A program made the translations under genes and the position numbers. A DNA stretch of 18,511 bases from Bacillota bacterium (GTDB taxonomy: Bacteria > Bacillota > Bacilli > Bacillales_A > Planococcaceae), in the NCBI GenBank assembly GCA_023405135.1, contig JAEXYZ010000020.1:1-18511 (forward strand), given 5' to 3'. How positions within the stretch are numbered: the first letter of the stretch is position 1; each line of letters begins with the position of its first letter. Positions 14,886 through 18,511 of this stretch are shown piece by piece. The notes beneath the pieces are model-generated. The model was not told the DNA's origin. It saw only the letters and a list, made by a program, of their open reading frames with translations, and did no database searches.

Positions 14886-15176
14886 CTACTCTTCTTCGTC
14901 AATAAATTGAGGTTCGATTTTATCAAGCTTTTCTTCTTTAAGAATCGTAAACATTTTCATCGCTTCTTCTTTACGGACATTTTCTCGTAAATCTTCTACT
15001 CGTGCTGTCACTACCTTTTGGCCAAAGCGAATTGCTAGCTCGTCTCCAATTTTCACTACACTTCCAGCTTTAGCAACTTTACCGTTGATTGTAATTCTCC
15101 CTTGGTCAGCCACTTCTTTTGCTAACGTACGGCGTTTTATTAAACGTGATACTTTTAAAAATTTATCTAAACGCAT
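14886..15176 (-). CDS. rqcP: S4-domain ribosome quality-control protein RqcP
   Basis: A 96-residue S4-like RNA-binding protein (formerly YabO). It works with RqcH on the large ribosomal subunit during Ala-tail addition to stalled nascent chains. The S4 domain opens MRLDKFLKVSRLIKRRTLAK and continues QGRITINGKVAKAG (about 25-38), then VKIGDELAIRFG. It is ten residues longer than the B. subtilis protein because of an acidic C-terminus ending FIDEEE. It begins four bases after the mazG stop, with AAGGGG inside the end of mazG, so the two genes are cotranscribed. Heat-shock Hsp15 is the related alternative; size and context favour RqcP. Confidence 0.92.
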   Translation of the reverse strand: MRLDKFLKVSRLIKRRTLAKEVADQGRITINGKVAKAGSVVKIGDELAIRFGQKVVTARVEDLRENVRKEEAMKMFTILKEEKLDKIEPQFIDEEE

Positions 15177-15180
15177 GGAC

Positions 15181-16647
15181 TTATTTCCCCTTCTTTTCTA
15201 ATGCTTTTGCTTCATTCCAAAATGAATCTAATTGTTCTAATGTAAATTCATTAAATGCTTTACCACTCTCAAGTACTTTTTGTTCCACATAATTAAATCT
15301 GCGGGCAAATTTTTCATTTGCATGAATCATTGCTTCTTCTGGTGAAATTTTATAGAATCTTGCAAGATTTACAAGAGTGAACAATACATCACCAAATTCA
15401 TCTAAACGGCTTTGAGAGGTTCCTTTTAAAACTTCTTCTTTAAACTCCTGGCACTCCTCTGAGAATTTATCCCATGCTTCATCAGCATTTGGCCAATCAA
15501 ACCCAACTGAAGCTGCCTTCTTTTGATAGTTATAAGAAGTCTGCAAGGAAGAGCTAGCTCGGAATTCTCCTTTAAGTAAAGAACCTTGTTGCTCACCTTT
15601 TTCTTCCCGTTTAATCGCATCCCAATTGGCAACGACTTCTTCAGCATCTTCGACATTCGTATCTCCAAAAACATGCGGATGTCTACGAATCATTTTTTCA
15701 CTTACTACAGCGAGCACTTCTTCTAAATTGAAATAGCCATTATCTTCTCCAATTTGAGCATGTAAAAATACTTGCAGCAATACATCGCCCAACTCTTCAA
15801 CCAGCCCAAAGTCATCCTCTGCATCAATTGCTGCTAACACTTCATGTGCTTCTTCAATCAAATATTTTTTCAAGCTTTCATGGGTTTGCTTTTGATCCCA
15901 AGGACAGCCATTAGGACCACGCAATGCCGCAATAATTCTTCTGAAAGTCGTCCAATCTCGAAGTGCATCTAAATCATTTTCTACAGGTGGTACGTAAATT
16001 GTTGTTAAATTATTAATTTCTACTGCTTGATCAAGCTCATATAAAGGAACTTCCTGGAGGCTCTCTAATGAAGAACCTGCTGCTGTAACGATTGTTACCG
16101 GATAATCATCTCGATATTTCTCCATCAATGTTAACTTCACTTCTGAAGCGCTAAACGAATCATAGACTTGGGCAATCAGAACATGACCACGCATATTGAC
16201 ATCCTGACTCGAAAAATTCGTGCCATCTAATAATTGAAAACCATCAATTGGGTCAATTTTTAACGCTCCAAAAATCGGATCTAAAAAGCTTTGCCCACCT
16301 TCAATTTTCAAACTTACTTTTCCTTGTCGTTCAGCTTCAATTAGCAATTGTATAGTTTGCTCTGCTACAAGCGGATGTCCAGGAACTGCGTACATCACTG
16401 ATTTGTCTTTTACTATTTCGATAAGACGGGTGGCAATTTCCTCATATACCGGCTGGAATGTATCATGTTTTTCATAAACTTCATCGAAACTTTCAAATTG
16501 GATACCCTCTTCTTGCAATTCTTTAATAACAGGATGATCCATTGTACGGACATAAATTTTATTTGCAGCTTTTAATTTTTTATAGACACCCATTTGCAGT
16601 TGGTCTAATTCTGCTGCACCTAGGCCTATTACTGTTAATTGGTTCAT
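15181..16647 (-). CDS. mazG: MazG nucleotide pyrophosphohydrolase with N-terminal methylase-like domain
   Basis: A 488-residue fusion equivalent to B. subtilis YabN. The N-terminal part (1-220) is a tetrapyrrole/SAM methylase-type domain (VIGLGAAELDQL, YAVPGHPLVAE, EGGQSFLDPI). The C-terminal part has two MazG modules that hydrolyse nucleoside triphosphates. The first carries GPNGCPWDQKQTHESLKKYL, EEAHE (265-269) and EELGD (284-288). The second carries EECQE (397-401) and DEFGD (416-420). Metal-binding acidic residues are present in both. It likely clears aberrant nucleotides; the role of the methylase-like domain is unknown. The ATG lies eight bases after the yabM stop, with AGGTGAAGAG overlapping that stop. 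rqcP follows by four bases. Confidence 0.94.
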   Translation of the reverse strand: MNQLTVIGLGAAELDQLQMGVYKKLKAANKIYVRTMDHPVIKELQEEGIQFESFDEVYEKHDTFQPVYEEIATRLIEIVKDKSVMYAVPGHPLVAEQTIQLLIEAERQGKVSLKIEGGQSFLDPIFGALKIDPIDGFQLLDGTNFSSQDVNMRGHVLIAQVYDSFSASEVKLTLMEKYRDDYPVTIVTAAGSSLESLQEVPLYELDQAVEINNLTTIYVPPVENDLDALRDWTTFRRIIAALRGPNGCPWDQKQTHESLKKYLIEEAHEVLAAIDAEDDFGLVEELGDVLLQVFLHAQIGEDNGYFNLEEVLAVVSEKMIRRHPHVFGDTNVEDAEEVVANWDAIKREEKGEQQGSLLKGEFRASSSLQTSYNYQKKAASVGFDWPNADEAWDKFSEECQEFKEEVLKGTSQSRLDEFGDVLFTLVNLARFYKISPEEAMIHANEKFARRFNYVEQKVLESGKAFNEFTLEQLDSFWNEAKALEKKGK

Positions 16648-16655
16648 CTCTTCAC

Positions 16656-18260
16656 CTACTTCTTTTTATTCAATAAAAGCTGGTATGCTGCCATTTTTCG
16701 TCCAAACGGCAATAAAAACCATTCTTTTTCTGCTAATATTTTAGATTTTGCAACAATCGTTAAAAAAACAAATGCTCCAATTATTATTAAACATCCTCCA
16801 AAAACGACTGACTCCATTCTGCCATCTAAAAAACGAATCGAAACTTGTAATAGTTTATCCATAATTGCCACTGCCAAAGTCATTCCAATACTTGCAATCG
16901 ACAATTTTATGTAAAATTCTCTTTTAGCCAATTGAATTCTTAATAATTTCTTTAAATAAAGCATTAGTAAGCCTGCACTTAAAAACAAGCCGATATTACT
17001 CGCAATAGCTGCCCCTTCAACATTTAAATGTGGGATAAGAATGTTATTTCCTACTAACTTTAAAATAATTGCACCAATTAATATGAGAGCCGGTATTTTC
17101 AACTTATTCATTCCTTGCAAAATCGCTGTAAATGTTAAAATAATCGACAACGGAACAATCTGGGCTACATATACAGTTAGTACTTTAGTTAATGCATTTG
17201 TTTCAAATAGCATTTCATTAACATAAGGCATAACAATAACTAATCCAAGGGAAGCTGCTACTCCTAGCATAACAGAAGATCGATATGTTAATTGAATAAA
17301 TGGAACTGCTCCTCTTACACTTTTTTTATTGGATTGAAAAGCTACTAAAGGAACGATAGCAAGGGATAGAGATGAAGCAATGATAACTCCCATCTGCACA
17401 AGAGGCTGACCTCGATCATATATTCCTTTCATGACCATTGCCTCTTGCTCCTGTGTCCCATTTTCTATTAACAAGGAAAAGACTGTAAAGGAATCGATTA
17501 ACTGAAAGCAAAGCAACAGTAAGCTACTCATACTAACGCTTAAACTTAAAATTGTTACCTCTTTAAGAATGGGCCATTTGCGAGCTTTTTTTGCCTTTAC
17601 TTTAGGAAATGCACTTATTTTTTTTGTGTAATAAAGCAATAAAATAACTCCCGCTACTTCTCCTATTACTGTACCGAAAATTGCAACATTTCCAGCTTCA
17701 TATAACGACTTGGAGGTAGACATGATAAAGATTGCACCTGCCAAAATAACAGCTACACGAATAAATTGCTCAAAAACTTGAGCATAGGCAACAGGAGACA
17801 TATCCCCACGTGATTGGAAACTCCCTTTCATAAGCGCTAATATTGGCATAAATAATGTAATAAAAGAGCCTGTTCTAAGAAGGGGTGCTAATTGTTCATC
17901 TCCCATTAAATGAGCTAATTGGTTTGCACCAAAAAATAAAATGATGAAAAAGATGAGCGATAGCAATGTTAAATAATAAAAAACTGTTCGGATAATTAAA
18001 CTTTCTTTCTCGATATTATTAACATCAGCCTTTGCATCAGCTAACATTTTAGAAATGGCTACGGCAAATCCACCTGATGTCCAAACGACAAAAAACGATA
18101 TAAAGGGATATACTTGCTGATAAATATAGAAGCCTTGATCCCCTACTAAATTTTGAAATGGCACACGATAAACCGCGCTTAACGCTTTCACAACCAATGC
18201 CGCAATCGTTAAAAGCAAGGCACCTTTCATGTATCCCTTCATTCCAAAATGCTCTGTCAT
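16656..18260 (-). CDS. yabM: Polysaccharide/lipid flippase of the MurJ/SpoVB family (YabM-like)
   Basis: A 534-residue polytopic membrane protein of the MOP superfamily with about 12-14 hydrophobic segments. It opens MKGALLLTIAALVVKALSAV, with the family motif YRVPFQNLVGDQGFYIYQQ (about 31-49) and SGGFAVAISKMLADAKA (about 62-78). Members translocate lipid-linked sugars such as peptidoglycan precursors. In B. subtilis the paralogue SpoVB acts in cortex synthesis, and YabM sits exactly here, before mazG (yabN). Its own substrate is not shown by sequence. The start ATG has GAGGAA at seven bases. Upstream there is an extended -10 promoter and then an IS end instead of spoVT, so the gene depends on its local promoter or on the IS. 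Confidence 0.88.
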   Translation of the reverse strand: MTEHFGMKGYMKGALLLTIAALVVKALSAVYRVPFQNLVGDQGFYIYQQVYPFISFFVVWTSGGFAVAISKMLADAKADVNNIEKESLIIRTVFYYLTLLSLIFFIILFFGANQLAHLMGDEQLAPLLRTGSFITLFMPILALMKGSFQSRGDMSPVAYAQVFEQFIRVAVILAGAIFIMSTSKSLYEAGNVAIFGTVIGEVAGVILLLYYTKKISAFPKVKAKKARKWPILKEVTILSLSVSMSSLLLLCFQLIDSFTVFSLLIENGTQEQEAMVMKGIYDRGQPLVQMGVIIASSLSLAIVPLVAFQSNKKSVRGAVPFIQLTYRSSVMLGVAASLGLVIVMPYVNEMLFETNALTKVLTVYVAQIVPLSIILTFTAILQGMNKLKIPALILIGAIILKLVGNNILIPHLNVEGAAIASNIGLFLSAGLLMLYLKKLLRIQLAKREFYIKLSIASIGMTLAVAIMDKLLQVSIRFLDGRMESVVFGGCLIIIGAFVFLTIVAKSKILAEKEWFLLPFGRKMAAYQLLLNKKK

Positions 18261-18294
18261 ACCCGTTCCTCTTTCTATCCTAAAACATAAAAAC

Positions 18295-18303
18295 AGTATA
18301 ACA
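18295..18303 (-). promoter_or_regulatory. Candidate extended -10 promoter for yabM-mazG-rqcP
   Basis: The minus strand reads TGTTATACT, a TGN-extended -10 with TATACT, and only a poor -35. The start would be about 28 bases before the yabM ATG. A palindrome, CCTTA-GTA-TAAGG (18332-18344), lies further upstream and has no known function. Confidence 0.4.
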
Positions 18304-18430
18304 TAGGATGTGGCAAGTGAGTCTAACCCACCTTAGTATAAGGTCCCCTAAGTATTAAACTGTTTCAACATAAAAACGTCTCTTAGAGAGTATAAAATAT
18401 TTTGTGTAAATGAAAATTTCCATGTAAAAA

Positions 18431-18490
18431 GGAAGACCTTCTCTTGGTAGAATTAAGTCACCACAACCAATCCTAGAAAAGAGGTCTTCC
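18431..18490 (+). promoter_or_regulatory. Hairpin covering the transposase ribosome-binding site
   Basis: GGAAGACCT (18431-18439) pairs perfectly with AGGTCTTCC (18482-18490), and TTGGT/ACCAA (18444-18448/18466-18470) can pair inside it. The 3' arm contains the GAGG ribosome-binding site that precedes the transposase ATG. Such structures in other insertion sequences stop read-through transcripts from being translated. Confidence 0.55.
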
Positions 18491-18492
18491 CT

Positions 18493-18511
18493 ATGAATCA
18501 GTTTACAACAG
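18493..18511 (+). CDS. Transposase, first six codons (cut by window edge)
   Basis: The frame starts ATG with AAAAGAGG eight bases upstream and reads MNQFTT before the window ends. I associate MNQFTT with IS256-family (Mutator-like, DDE) transposases of Bacillales, and the terminal sequence to the left agrees. Six residues alone cannot prove the family. Confidence 0.5.

Larger units (their letters stand above)
18386..18511 (+). mobile_element. Left end of an IS256-type insertion sequence (right part outside window)
   Basis: GAGAGTATAAAATATTTTGT and the following GTAAATG (18386-18412) resemble the terminal repeats of IS256-family elements as I remember them. They are followed by a short leader and the start of a transposase-like frame. 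The exact first base (18386 or 18388) and the target duplication cannot be fixed without the other end. The element lies 125 bases upstream of yabM, where spoVT is expected. Confidence 0.6.

Noticed and set aside
18332..18357. CCTTA-GTA-TAAGG palindrome and the nearby CCTAAGTATTAA as terminal repeats of another mobile element
   Set aside because: The repeats are short, there is no coding content between them and no matching partner elsewhere in the window.

Overview
The window looks like chromosomal DNA of a low-GC, endospore-forming Firmicute of the Bacillales. Gene order and protein sequences follow the Bacillus subtilis spoVB-like/mazG to cysK segment closely (yabM-yabN-yabO-yabP-yabQ-divIC-yabR ... 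spoIIE ... tilS-hprT-ftsH ... coaX-hslO-yacD-cysK), all on the minus strand. Base composition and several local differences suggest a Lysinibacillus/Solibacillus-type member of the Planococcaceae/Caryophanaceae. That genus-level placement is inference.

Layout from right to left, the direction in which most genes are transcribed. At the right edge lies the left end of an IS256-type insertion sequence whose transposase runs out of the window (18386-18511). It occupies the place where spoVT would be expected. Next comes a flippase-like gene (yabM), mazG and rqcP as a tight operon ending at a hairpin at 14802-14827. Then yabP-yabQ-divIC, with a sigma-E-like promoter, ends at a terminator that overlaps a consensus sigma-A promoter for yabR. 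A 510-base gene-free interval (12346-12855) holds the yabR terminator and a large unexplained hairpin. A small plus-strand membrane-protein gene (12166-12345) diverges from spoIIE. spoIIE has a Spo0A-type promoter with 21-bp spacing. tilS, hprT and ftsH follow. A plus-strand chemoreceptor gene (3106-5082) is inserted between ftsH and coaX, with back-to-back terminators where it converges with ftsH. coaX, hslO, yacD and the first 46 codons of cysK complete the window.

Functionally this is a core housekeeping and sporulation block: translation quality control (rqcP, yabR), tRNA modification (tilS), purine salvage (hprT), membrane proteolysis (ftsH), redox and extracytoplasmic folding (hslO, yacD), CoA and cysteine synthesis (coaX, cysK), division (divIC) and sporulation (spoIIE, yabP, yabQ, yabM).

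No CRISPR array, prophage, toxin-antitoxin pair or obvious new multi-gene system is visible. The most notable points are the active-site substitutions in CoaX, the inserted chemoreceptor, the 12435-12558 hairpin, the divergent small membrane gene beside spoIIE, and the IS element with a hairpin over its transposase ribosome-binding site.
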